Assembly (NCBI GenBank): GCA_021324455.1
Contig: JAJPJA010000103.1
Location: 29,439 to 93,438, forward strand
Length of the DNA: 64,000 bases
Direction of reading: 5' to 3'
From: Pseudomonadota bacterium
Lineage (GTDB): Bacteria; Desulfobacterota; Binatia; Binatales; Binataceae
Shown here: one piece after another, positions 42,402 to 51,122 of the stretch
Numbering within the stretch: position 1 is the first letter of the stretch
Layout of the letters: each line of letters begins with the position of its first letter
Position numbers and translations under genes: made by a program
Notes under the pieces: generated by a model
Database searches by the model: none
What the model was told of the DNA's origin: nothing
The model's input: the letters and a program-made list of their open reading frames with translations, nothing else

Positions 42402-44912
42402 TCAGGCTCCCCTGGGCGGGGCGGCCTGGGTTTGGCGCGGCGGCCGCTTGATGCCGCGCGCGGCGTTGGGGTCGCGCCCATCAAGCACGATTTGAGCCGC
42501 GCACAGCTGTTTGATTTCTTCCGCGCCGTAGCCGAGCTCGGCCAGAATCTCCACTCCGTCCTCGCCGCACAGCGGCGCCGGACCGCGAATTCGGCCGGGC
42601 GTTTCGGACAGGTCGCAAAGCAAACCCGTTTCCTCCAGTTGGCCGACATGTTTGTGACGGTAGGAAACGGTCCATCCGCGGCGCGCGAAATCGGGATCGT
42701 CGAACATCTGCCGGCTGAAGTCGGGCGATGAGATTTCGCACGGCACGCCGCGCGCGTCGAGCAGGTCGAACCAATGCGCCGCGGTGCGCGTCCTGAACAA
42801 AGCCTGGAGTATCGCGGCCAGCTCGGCGTCGTGCCGCGCGCGATCCGGTGCCGCGGCGAAGCGTGGATCGGCGGCCAACTCAGGCTGCTCGATGGCCGCG
42901 CACAGTTGCCGCCAATGCCGCTGCGCGACCGCCGCCAGACAGAGCCATCCGCCGGCGGTCTCGTACAGCCGATACAGAGCCGTCAGTCCGGTCTGCATCG
43001 GGTCCAGGCGCGGCCGCGCCGCGCCCTTTCCGTCCGCGGTGATGTACGCATACGATGTGGTCAGCAGTGCGGCGTTGATGATCGCGGTATCGACCTTCTG
43101 GCCCACGCCGGTGCGCTCGCGATGATACAGCGCCTGGGTAATCGCGATGGCGGCGAGAAAGCCGTTGCCGGTATCGCCCAGCGAAGTCGGACTCCAGAAG
43201 GGTGTTCCGCCGCCCGCGCAGCCGCCGTCTTCATATTCGATTCCGGCCAATGCCGCGCCGCTCTGATCGGTGCCCGGCAGGCGCAGCCGCGCGCCGCGAT
43301 CGAATCCGCGCGTATGGCAATAGATGATGCGCGGATTGATCGCGCGCAGGGTGTCGTAGTCCATCCCGATGCGCTCCGCCGCGCCGTGGCGCATGTTGTG
43401 GGCGACCACGTCGGCGCGCCGCACCAGTTTGTACACCACCTCGCGTCCGCGCCGATCCTTGAGGTCGATCGCGATGCTGCGCTTGCCGCGATTGACCGCG
43501 ATTGCCATGTGATTCGACCACCAGTAGCCGTCATACAGGGCGTTGACCTTGATCACCGACGCGCCCATGTCGGCGAGCATTTTGGGGCCGAAGGGTCCGG
43601 CCACGGCCAGCCCCAGGTCGATAACGGTTACGCCCTCCAGCGCCGCGCTCAGCGGCTGTTTGTGGGCAGGCGCGCAGGCGCCGGCGCGCGTTGCCGACGC
43701 CTCTTGGCGTACTTCCTCCGTATGCTGTCCGGGGCGCGGCGCGGGTCCCTGGATGCGGCCGGGACTGGTATCCATCTGGTAGAGGATTCCGGCATGGCGG
43801 ATGCCCCCCAGTTGGGGATCTTCGACTTCGGCCACGCATCCGTCGGCCAGCAGCGCCGGATCCTGCAGCGCTTCTTCGGGCGTGCGCACCGGCTGCAGTC
43901 CGACGTCAAGCCGCGCGCCGAAGCGCACCCAATCCTCGGCCGGGAACTTGCGGAACGCCTCGGCCATCAGGGGATAGTAGTAGAAAAGGATCGACAACTC
44001 GTCGGGCTCCATTCCGATGCGCGCGGGATGGTCGCGGTTGCGCGCGATCTGGCTGAGGTCGTCGAGGCGGTCGGCTTTCGCCGCTTCGACCACGGCGAAC
44101 GGATTGATGGGCCATTGATGTATCCAGCGGCCGCCGCGGCATTGCATCAAACCCTTGGGCGAGCGCCGATCCATCACCCAGGTGCGGTAGCCGGCCGCGT
44201 CGGGGTTTTCCACGCGCGCCCATCCGGCGACGCACGCCGCCATCGCGCCTTGCAGCAGGGAAGTTTCCACCCACTGACCGCGTCCGGTGATCTCGCGCGC
44301 GCGCAGCGCGGCGCTGATTCCCAGCGAAGCCAGGTAAGCGGCGGCGATGCTGGGCCATGGCGAATAGACGAACAGCGGCCCTTCGCGTTTGGCCCCCTGC
44401 GCGCATCCGTCGGGCGGCTCCAGTTCGGGATTGGGACCCGGCCGTCCCAGCACGTGATCCATCGGCGTGCCCGGCCATCCGCGCTGCTCCCATTGCAAGC
44501 CGGTGCGCGCCGCGACCAACGCGTCGTACCCGGGGCGGCCGCTGTGGCGGTTGCCGCGGCCGTAGCCGGTAATCGAGCAGTAGATGAGCCGCGGGTTGAC
44601 CGCATGCAGGGTGGGATAATCGATTCCGAGCCGCTCCGTCACACCGGGCCGGAAGCTTTCGACCAGGATGTCGGCGGCGCGGGCCAGATCGATCAGGCAT
44701 TGGCGATCTTCGGCCCGTTTGAGGTCGAGCACAGCGCTGCGCTTGCCGCGATTCCACACCCGGTAGCCGGACAACTCGCGCCACGGATCGCCGCCGGGCG
44801 GCTCGATCCGGGTCACCCGCGCGCCGTGGTCCGCAAGCAGCATCGTGGCAATCGGCCCGGCCACTGCGCGCGAGAGGTCGAGCACCGTGAGTCCGTCAAG
44901 TACGCCGGCCAT
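42402..44912 (-). CDS. Fused tandem CaiB/BaiF-type (class III) CoA transferase
   Basis: At 836 residues this is two class III CoA transferases in one chain. Each half begins with a near-identical N-terminus (VLDLSRAVAGPIATMLLADH; VIDLGLAVAGPFGPKMLADM) and carries the RGKRS and GAERxG-type segments. The catalytic-type aspartate is kept in both halves: GRPGYDALVAA in the first and PGTDQSGAALAG in the second. Normal family members are about 400 residues and dimerise as interlocked rings, so the fusion could be a built-in heterodimer. ATG 44912 follows a GGAAAGGAAAAG ribosome site. It should activate an organic acid to its CoA ester for the adjacent thiolase-like/DUF35 pair. Confidence 0.92.
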   Translation of the reverse strand: MAGVLDGLTVLDLSRAVAGPIATMLLADHGARVTRIEPPGGDPWRELSGYRVWNRGKRSAVLDLKRAEDRQCLIDLARAADILVESFRPGVTERLGIDYPTLHAVNPRLIYCSITGYGRGNRHSGRPGYDALVAARTGLQWEQRGWPGTPMDHVLGRPGPNPELEPPDGCAQGAKREGPLFVYSPWPSIAAAYLASLGISAALRAREITGRGQWVETSLLQGAMAACVAGWARVENPDAAGYRTWVMDRRSPKGLMQCRGGRWIHQWPINPFAVVEAAKADRLDDLSQIARNRDHPARIGMEPDELSILFYYYPLMAEAFRKFPAEDWVRFGARLDVGLQPVRTPEEALQDPALLADGCVAEVEDPQLGGIRHAGILYQMDTSPGRIQGPAPRPGQHTEEVRQEASATRAGACAPAHKQPLSAALEGVTVIDLGLAVAGPFGPKMLADMGASVIKVNALYDGYWWSNHMAIAVNRGKRSIAIDLKDRRGREVVYKLVRRADVVAHNMRHGAAERIGMDYDTLRAINPRIIYCHTRGFDRGARLRLPGTDQSGAALAGIEYEDGGCAGGGTPFWSPTSLGDTGNGFLAAIAITQALYHRERTGVGQKVDTAIINAALLTTSYAYITADGKGAARPRLDPMQTGLTALYRLYETAGGWLCLAAVAQRHWRQLCAAIEQPELAADPRFAAAPDRARHDAELAAILQALFRTRTAAHWFDLLDARGVPCEISSPDFSRQMFDDPDFARRGWTVSYRHKHVGQLEETGLLCDLSETPGRIRGPAPLCGEDGVEILAELGYGAEEIKQLCAAQIVLDGRDPNAARGIKRPPRQTQAAPPRGA

Positions 44913-44926
44913 TGGCTTTTCCTTTC

Positions 44927-45988
44927 CTACAAACCGTAGACGCGCGCGGCGTTGCCGCACACCATTTGATAGCGCTCGGCGGCGGGCACCCCCTGGAATT
45001 GACGCTCCACGATTTCGCGCGAATGCGGCCACGAGGTCGCGGGATGCGGATAGTCGGTGGACCACATCACGTTGTCGAGGCCGATGTCGTGGCGCATTTT
45101 CACCCCGCGTGCGTCATCCACGAAGGTCAGGAAGAAATTGCGATGGAAGTAAAAGCTGGGCATCTCCTTGAGCCCGGGAAAGTCATAGGGTCCCTTGGCG
45201 AAACTGTCCAGCACGTCGAGCTGGAAGGGAATCCAGGCCAGACCCGGCTCCACCAGCACGATTTTCAGACGCGGAAAACGCTCCAGCGTGCCGGTCAGGA
45301 TCCAGAAGCCCAGCGTCTCAGCCAGCGCGGTGCAGGGCAGCGAGTTGTGAATCCCTTTCTGCGGCGTAGGATCGCGCAGATAGACCTCACCCAGAGAGCT
45401 TTTCACTTCCAGGTGATGGCTCAGCGGTATACCGGTTTCCTGCAGCGCCGACCACAGCGGATCATAACGGCGGTCGTGATAATCCGGCAGTCCCAAATCG
45501 GCGGGAAAGCTGGGGAGCTGAACCGAACGCGCGCCCTGTTTCGCCAGCCGTTCGACTTCCCTAACCGCGTAGCCGATATCGATCAGCGGAATCTGGTAGG
45601 AGACCAGCAGCCGCCGGGGATTGACCGAGGCGAAATCGACCAGTGTATCGTTGAACGCGCCAAACGCCTCGCGCCAGCAGTCCTTCATCTTGTGATAGAT
45701 GCGGAACGCGCCGACTTCGCAATACAGCACCTCGGCGTCAACGCCGTCGCGGTCCATGTCCTTGAGCCGCTCGTGCGGATCGGAATGGCCGGGGCGGCCC
45801 CACGCCTCATGCGTGAACATCCGCGCCATCGCCATGCGTTCCTTGCCGAACTTCTGCAAGACGGCGCGCTGCTCGGCCGCGACCACGGCGTCGTATTGCT
45901 CATGAAACCTGGCCGCCAGATGCCGCTTGACGGCGTCATGCGTGGTCTGCACGTGCGAATCGGATGAGATCAGCCGTTGGTTGCTCAT
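44927..45988 (-). CDS. Amidohydrolase 2-type TIM-barrel hydrolase/decarboxylase
   Basis: This 353-residue metal-dependent enzyme resembles the ACMSD/amidohydrolase-2 group. An early metal site is SSDSHVQ (modified DxHxH), with a central LSHHLEV histidine and a C-terminal WSTDYPHPATSW aspartate. Members hydrolyse or decarboxylate ring-derived acids. ATG 45988 has a GGGAGG ribosome site; nine extra codons upstream are possible. It is the first enzyme gene after the TetR regulator and lies 14 bases before the CoA transferase. Confidence 0.9.
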   Translation of the reverse strand: MSNQRLISSDSHVQTTHDAVKRHLAARFHEQYDAVVAAEQRAVLQKFGKERMAMARMFTHEAWGRPGHSDPHERLKDMDRDGVDAEVLYCEVGAFRIYHKMKDCWREAFGAFNDTLVDFASVNPRRLLVSYQIPLIDIGYAVREVERLAKQGARSVQLPSFPADLGLPDYHDRRYDPLWSALQETGIPLSHHLEVKSSLGEVYLRDPTPQKGIHNSLPCTALAETLGFWILTGTLERFPRLKIVLVEPGLAWIPFQLDVLDSFAKGPYDFPGLKEMPSFYFHRNFFLTFVDDARGVKMRHDIGLDNVMWSTDYPHPATSWPHSREIVERQFQGVPAAERYQMVCGNAARVYGL

Positions 45989-46057
45989 AGCTTCAACCTC
46001 CCATGCCCAACGCATCGCGGATGCGGCGGGGTCGAGGAATCTTCAAATACGCGCCGC

Positions 46058-46735
46058 TCAGCGCGGCTTTACGAACGCGCGGTCCAGCAGCGCATGGACC
46101 TGCGCGGCGGGCGCAATGCGGTCGATTTCGATATTGCCCCTGCTGGCGCGCTCATAGATCCAATGCGAGATGTAGGCGGCGATGATATTGGCGAAGATCG
46201 AGCTGTGAACCATCGGATCGCCCACGATCAGATCGCCCGCGGCCATCCCCTTGCGAAACACCCGGGCCACAATCTCCAGCGCCTGCCGGTACCAGGTGGA
46301 ACCCTGCTCGGCGGAAGTGAAATGCAGCGCCCAGGCGCGCGATCGCCAGAGCTGGTCGAAGAGCTTGTAGAAGTCGGGATGGCCGCGGAAGTAGTCGAAC
46401 TGGGCGTCAAATATGCGATGCAGTTTGTCGGGCGCGCTGCCGCCGCCGCCCGCCGCCTCGCGCATCGACTGCAAAAACGCGTCGGCATGCCGCTCGTACA
46501 CCGCCGCCAGCAATTCGTCCTTGCCGTCGAAGAACAGGTAGACGGCGCCCACGGAGAATTCCGCCAGCTCGGCGATCTCCTTGACGGTGGCGCTCAGACC
46601 CTTGTCCGCGAACACCTGTTCGGCGGCGTCAAGGATGTGTGCGCGCGAGATTTCGTTCTGCCGCGCGCGCCTGATGAGTTTGAGGCGGCCGGGTTGTGAA
46701 TGCCGCGCCGTTTTCACGAATTCGGCTTGTAGCAA
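46058..46735 (-). CDS. TetR/AcrR-family transcriptional regulator
   Basis: This 225-residue regulator has an N-terminal TetR HTH (ILDAAEQVFADKGLSATVKEIA, VGAVYLFFDGKDELL) and a divergent helical ligand domain. The TTG start at 46735 is the longest option; GTG 46717 is an alternative and neither has a good ribosome site. It stands at the head of the amidohydrolase-CoA transferase-DUF35-thiolase operon with 69 bases before the next start. It therefore probably represses that operon and is released by a pathway acyl-CoA or acid. Confidence 0.9.
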   Translation of the reverse strand: MLQAEFVKTARHSQPGRLKLIRRARQNEISRAHILDAAEQVFADKGLSATVKEIAELAEFSVGAVYLFFDGKDELLAAVYERHADAFLQSMREAAGGGGSAPDKLHRIFDAQFDYFRGHPDFYKLFDQLWRSRAWALHFTSAEQGSTWYRQALEIVARVFRKGMAAGDLIVGDPMVHSSIFANIIAAYISHWIYERASRGNIEIDRIAPAAQVHALLDRAFVKPR

Positions 46736-46820
46736 ACTGAACCGAAATTCACAAGCGCGGATTCATGATTTTCGAGCGCCGCATGCCGAAAAGGAAGAGT
46801 CCCGCGCAAAGCAAATCAAT

Positions 46821-46855
46821 TCCCTCTCCCCGACCCTGACGGGACCGGAGAGGGA
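46821..46855. repeat. REP-like intergenic inverted repeat
   Basis: TCCCTCTCC (46821-46829) and GGAGAGGGA (46847-46855) form a perfect 9-bp stem, and an inner CCC-TGAC-GGG (46834-46843) can form a second stem. The composition resembles dispersed intergenic palindromes seen in many soil bacteria. Only one copy was found in this window. Confidence 0.5.
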
Positions 46856-47081
46856 GCGGGCGGTATAATCAGCGCCGCACGATAACGCCCGGCGCTTTTG
46901 AATCGGCGCGCAGCCGCCATGCGGCTGGGTCCATCTTACGCTCAATCGAAGAAATCAGCAGAGCCGCCAAACCGCCGAACTGCCCGATTCGCATCGGCGA
47001 TCTCAATCCCGGGCTTTCTCCCGCGCACGAGGTTGCATGAAAGGAAGGGGCCGTTAGGAGACCGAACCGGCGAAACGCGGA
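46856..47081. other. Intergenic spacer, no gene seen
   Basis: Together with 46736-46820 this spacer between the TetR gene and the 136-residue hypothetical gene totals 346 bases. Apart from the inverted repeat and an isolated TATAAT-like hexamer at about 46863 without a matching -35, nothing is evident. Confidence 0.4.
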
Positions 47082-47492
47082 TCACGTTCCCGAGCGGCAC
47101 AAACGCGGACGCGAGCGGGTCAGCCAGTGGCGCTGACGGCTGGTGGTGGCGGCTCCGTTCTGGATCTGGCGGCGGCGAAGGTCGAGCATCTTGCGCAGCC
47201 GGCCGGCGTCGATTCCGAGAGCTTCGCACAAGGTCTCATAGGCGAAGAGCCCCTTGCTGTATTTGGAGTTCATCCAGTCGCGTACTTCATAGAACAGGAT
47301 GCGGCGCTGGCGGCTGCGGGCGTTCATGTGATGCAGGTAGCAGTGAATCGCGTCTTCGAGCACCGCGAACATGAGCTTCAGCTCACCCTGCAGTTCATGG
47401 CGCCGGCGCCGCAATTCGTTATACTGTTCGGGAAGCAGGATATCGGGTTCGTAACCCTCGATAAGTTCTTCCATCCGCTCTACGAGTTCCAT
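47082..47492 (-). CDS. Conserved hypothetical, helical, possible DNA-binding protein
   Basis: The 136-residue protein begins with acidic helices, then LRRRRHELQGELKLMFAVLE. Its core is FYEVRDWMNSKYSKGLFAYE, then LCEALGIDAGRLRKMLDLRR. The last element reads like a helix-turn-helix with an ALGID turn. Comparable short proteins with a FxYExxCxxLGIDxxxLRxxL pattern occur, from memory, in several soil and deltaproteobacterial genomes without assigned function. ATG 47492 has a GGAGG site 7 bases upstream. The last 25 residues are basic and may be disordered. Confidence 0.72.
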   Translation of the reverse strand: MELVERMEELIEGYEPDILLPEQYNELRRRRHELQGELKLMFAVLEDAIHCYLHHMNARSRQRRILFYEVRDWMNSKYSKGLFAYETLCEALGIDAGRLRKMLDLRRRQIQNGAATTSRQRHWLTRSRPRLCRSGT

Positions 47493-47896
47493 GTTCGGCC
47501 TCCGTCAGGACTCTTGGCCGCCACCGCCGGGGTGAGGCTGATTCGGTACGGCTTGGTGGTAAACAAGCCGCGTGCCAACGGAAAAGCCTTTGGATATGGA
47601 GAATTATCGGCTCCAAACCAGGGACAAATTACATGATCCTCGTTTGGGTACACGAATGGTCAAAGAGACGGCTCGCGCTGCTGCGGGAAACCTGATGGCG
47701 GCGGGCTAAATCAGCGCCGGGTTCAAGCTCAGCGATAAAAGGAAAAAATCGGCGGCGCGCGTTGCTGTCGGCAAGGTCAAGACAATGGCGTCCCGACTGC
47801 TTGTAACAACCGCTCAGGGTGTGGAAAAATCACCTGAGCCATAGACATTTGTACAAGGCCGGTCGCGCTTTCACTCAAAACTGGAAGAGGAAAATC
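47493..47896. other. Divergent control region, no gene seen
   Basis: These 404 bases lie between divergent starts. Small features are an 8-base palindrome TTGTACAA at about 47848 and the GGAAGAGGAAA ribosome site before 47897. Open frames here lack any recognisable sequence. Transcription start sites cannot be placed with confidence. Confidence 0.4.
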
Positions 47897-49573
47897 ATGG
47901 CCTACGACCTTTTGATCAAAAATGGAACCGTGGTCGACGGCACCGGAGCGCCCCGCCGCCAGGCCGATGTCGCTATCTCAAAAGGCGTCATCGCGGAAAT
48001 CGGCCGGGTGACCGACGGCGCCGCCAGGGTGATCGACGCGTCCGGCCTGATCGTCACGCCGGGCTTCATCGACCACCATACCCACTACGACGCCCAGATT
48101 TGCTGGGATCCCCTGGTCAGTTGCTCCTCGTGGCACGGCGTCACGACGGTGCTGATGGGCAACTGCGGCGTGGGAATCGCGCCGTGCAAGCCCGAAGTGC
48201 GCGAGATCGCGGCCTGGGACCTGGTCAACGTCGAGGCGATTCCGTTTGAGGTGCTGAGCAAGGGCGTGACCTGGGATTGGGTGACCTTTCCCGAATTCAT
48301 GGACGCCGCCAGCCGCCGGCATAGCGGTATCAATTTGGGCTTTATGGCGCCGCTGACGCCGTTCCGGCATTTCGTCATGGGACCCGAGTCGATGGAACGC
48401 GCGGCCACTGCCGAGGAAACGGTTAGGATCGCCGCCACTCTGCGCGAGGCGGTCGCCGCCGGAGCCTGGGGTTTTACCACCACGGTTCTGGCGCAGCATA
48501 TCGGCTACCAGGGGCATCCGCTGGCCTGCCGTTTGGCCAGCCGCGACGAACTCAAGGCATATGGCAACGTCCTGCGCGACCTGGGCAAGGGCTCGATCGA
48601 GGTGGCGTTGACCAAGCGCGCGGGCCGGGTCTCCGAAGACGAATACGAACTGCTCGACTTTTTACTGGCGCAAAGCGAGCGGCCGGTCACGTTTCTGGCC
48701 ATGACGGTTAATCCAAAGCGGCCGGAAGGCGCCGGCGAGACCCTCAAGCGGCTGCAACCGCTGCTCGAGCGCGGCGCCAAGCCGCAGATCACCTGCCGTC
48801 CCTTCGTGGTGCAGATCGATTTGCGCAACCCGTTCAGCTTCGCCGACATGGATACGTGGAATCGCGTGTTCAACCAGCCGGCCGAGGTGCAGAAAAAGAT
48901 TTACTCCGACCCGGCCTTCCGCCACGCCTTCCGCGAGGAACTCAAAAAGCCGCATCTGTTCAACGGCAAGTGGCATCGCGTGGAGATCCTGGAGGTCTCC
49001 AAGGCGGCGATGAAGGCGCTGGAGCGCAAGACCGTTGCCCAGGTGGCGGAGGAACGCGGCAAGGATCCGCTGGACACGTTTTTGGATCTGGCGCTGGAGG
49101 ACGACCTCAACATCCAGTACACGATGGCCCAGTTTCATGAGGAAGGCATCGAACAACTGGTGAAGGACGGCCGTACGATGATCGGGCTGTCCGACGGCGG
49201 CGCGCACGTGGACATGCTGTGCGACGCCGGATACTGCACCTATCTGCTGGGCAAATGGGTACGCGAGCGGCAGGCGATCCCGCTGGAGTTTGCGATCAAG
49301 CGGATCACGTCGGAGCCGGCGGATTTTTACGGGATCAAGGGGCGGGGGCGATTGCAGCCCGGCAAGGCCGCCGACGTCGCGATCTTCGATTACCATACCG
49401 TCGATTCGGCGCGCCGCGCCGAGATGCGCCATGATCTGCCCGGCGGCGGCCGCCGCCTGGTAATGACCGCCCAGGGCATCGAATACACCATTGTCAACGG
49501 CCAGGTGCTGTATGAGCACGGCCGGCATTCGGGCGACCTGCCGGGGCGGGTGCTGCGTTCGGGCGTCGACTGA
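47897..49573 (+). CDS. N-acyl-D-amino-acid deacylase-like amidohydrolase
   Basis: This 558-residue enzyme of the D-aminoacylase/dihydroorotase-like superfamily shows the N-terminal beta-sandwich strand AYDLLIKNGTVVDGTGAP and metal-site DHHTHYDAQ (HxH). A VTTVLMGNCGVGIAP segment with the family cysteine, MIGLSDGGAHVDML with the catalytic-type aspartate, and the C-terminal RGRLQPGKAADVAIFD follow. It would hydrolyse an N-acyl or similar amide bond; the natural substrate cannot be read off. ATG 47897 is supported by a ribosome site and by the start of homology. Confidence 0.92.
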   Translation: MAYDLLIKNGTVVDGTGAPRRQADVAISKGVIAEIGRVTDGAARVIDASGLIVTPGFIDHHTHYDAQICWDPLVSCSSWHGVTTVLMGNCGVGIAPCKPEVREIAAWDLVNVEAIPFEVLSKGVTWDWVTFPEFMDAASRRHSGINLGFMAPLTPFRHFVMGPESMERAATAEETVRIAATLREAVAAGAWGFTTTVLAQHIGYQGHPLACRLASRDELKAYGNVLRDLGKGSIEVALTKRAGRVSEDEYELLDFLLAQSERPVTFLAMTVNPKRPEGAGETLKRLQPLLERGAKPQITCRPFVVQIDLRNPFSFADMDTWNRVFNQPAEVQKKIYSDPAFRHAFREELKKPHLFNGKWHRVEILEVSKAAMKALERKTVAQVAEERGKDPLDTFLDLALEDDLNIQYTMAQFHEEGIEQLVKDGRTMIGLSDGGAHVDMLCDAGYCTYLLGKWVRERQAIPLEFAIKRITSEPADFYGIKGRGRLQPGKAADVAIFDYHTVDSARRAEMRHDLPGGGRRLVMTAQGIEYTIVNGQVLYEHGRHSGDLPGRVLRSGVD

Positions 49574-49718
49574 GATTGGTTGCGATTTTCGGGTGGCGCG
49601 GCGGCCCCGATCCCGATGGCGCCGGTTGCGGCGCTTGATGGATTTGCGATAGAGCCGGTATCGGCGCTAGTTCTATTGTCAGCGCCGGTTCGCCGCCTGC
49701 GCGATTGCGGCGCCACCC

Positions 49719-50174
49719 ATGATCAAAATGATCTCCAGGGCCCTGTTGGCGGGGCTCTTGGCGAGTCAGGGATGCGGTCTTGCGGCGTTTCAGCCCGACA
49801 AGCCCAGCGTTGACGTAACCGGCACATGGGAGGGGGCGACGGTTACAGCCTGCGGTATCATGCTGCTGGAGCAGGGCAGATGCGGCGCGGTGCAGCGTAT
49901 CACCTTCACGCTGTTTCAGGACGGCGCCAGGGTAAACGGCACCTACCACTGCGCGATAGGTACCATGATTTGCCGCGACCTCAACGACAGCGGCAGCGTG
50001 GTATCGTCATCGGTCAGCGGTTCTCTGGCGCGGCTGCGGGTGATGCTGCCGGACGGGTCGAGCTGCATGTTCGACGGCCATTTCAGCACCGACCGGGCGG
50101 GCGGCAATTTCTTCTGCTACCAGGGCGGCGGCCTGCTGGAACAAGGCGCGTGGAAAGTGGCGCGGCTTTACTGA
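49719..50174 (+). CDS. Exported Cys-containing beta protein, hypothetical
   Basis: The 151-residue product has a signal region with a possible lipobox (SQGC, Cys19). A predicted all-beta body follows with evenly placed cysteines: VTACGIML, GRCGAVQRI, YHCAIGTMICRDL, SSCMFDGHF, FFCYQGGG. The pattern TWEG near the start and GTYHCAIGTM in the middle suggests a small beta-barrel or lipocalin-like domain stabilised by disulfides. I do not recognise the family. It is convergent with hemQ, 15 bases away. Confidence 0.65.
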   Translation: MIKMISRALLAGLLASQGCGLAAFQPDKPSVDVTGTWEGATVTACGIMLLEQGRCGAVQRITFTLFQDGARVNGTYHCAIGTMICRDLNDSGSVVSSSVSGSLARLRVMLPDGSSCMFDGHFSTDRAGGNFFCYQGGGLLEQGAWKVARLY

Positions 50175-50189
50175 TGCCGCCTCCGGCGG

Positions 50190-51038
50190 CTACAGCAGCT
50201 GGGCCAGTTCCGCGGGACGGACCCGGATCCCGGGGTAGAATTCGCCGAAGGCGCCGTAAACCGCGCTGGCCTCGTCGAAGCGCATCTCGTAGACCAGCTT
50301 CTTGAAGACCAGCGGATCGTCGGCGAAGAGGTCCACGCCCCATTCGAAATTATCCAATCCGATCGATCCGGAAATGATCTGCGTTACCAGGCCGGCGTAT
50401 TTGCGCCCGATAATTCCGTGGTCGCGCATCATGGCCTGACGCTGCTCGATCGGCAATTGATACCAGTTGCGGGTCTCGCCGCGCCGCTTATCCATCGGAT
50501 AGAAACACACATAGGGGCGCGGCGGGATTTCGGGCCACAGCCGCGGCGCCATCGCCTCGCGCTGACGGGTGATTTCGGCGTTGACCCGTTCCTTCCACTG
50601 CGCGGTGCCGGGCGCGAGCCCCTGGCCGGCCAGATTGGAGTAAAGCCGCAGGGAGGCCTCGTACAGTCCGATCTCGACTACCGACAGATAGGAAGCGGTG
50701 TAGTCGCAAAAATCCCATAATCCGAGCCGGGTCCATTGCATCTGCGCCTCGCGCAATTCCTCCAGCGAGCGGCGGAAATGGATCAGCATCGCGTCGCCCT
50801 TGTGCCCCAGCAATGAAAAGAGCGCGCTCTGTCCGCCGGCGCGCGCCTCCTGCTGGGCCAGCAGTTCGCCGGCGGCGGCGACGTCGCGTGCGCGGCGGCC
50901 CGGATCCAGCGCCTTCCAATCCGGCCATTTCACCCGCAGCATCTGATGGAGAATATAGGCGCCCTCCAGCGTCAGCGGCTCGGGCGGAATTGTCTGTGCA
51001 ACCGTATCGGACCCGCGGCCCGGATGTTCCTCTTTCAT
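50190..51038 (-). CDS. hemQ: HemQ-type coproheme decarboxylase (chlorite dismutase family)
   Basis: This 282-residue protein matches HemQ, which turns iron-coproporphyrin III into heme b in the coproporphyrin-dependent pathway. Tyr180 in CFYPMDKRRGE and His207 in RDHGIIGRKY are 27 residues apart, the same spacing as the radical Tyr and proximal His of Gram-positive HemQ (Tyr145/His172 in Geobacillus). Lys184 follows Tyr180 by four, also as in HemQ. The distal position is not a chlorite-dismutase Arg that I can identify. A leader of about 25 residues is extra. It is followed by a divergent-type gap and the MMPL exporter on the same strand. Confidence 0.9.
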   Translation of the reverse strand: MKEEHPGRGSDTVAQTIPPEPLTLEGAYILHQMLRVKWPDWKALDPGRRARDVAAAGELLAQQEARAGGQSALFSLLGHKGDAMLIHFRRSLEELREAQMQWTRLGLWDFCDYTASYLSVVEIGLYEASLRLYSNLAGQGLAPGTAQWKERVNAEITRQREAMAPRLWPEIPPRPYVCFYPMDKRRGETRNWYQLPIEQRQAMMRDHGIIGRKYAGLVTQIISGSIGLDNFEWGVDLFADDPLVFKKLVYEMRFDEASAVYGAFGEFYPGIRVRPAELAQLL

Positions 51039-51122
51039 ATCGCGATGCGCTCGGTAATGCGGTTTTTCGCGGCGGACCGCTGCCCGCCGCAGTACTACTT
51101 AATACGCGGAGCGCGGGGCGGC

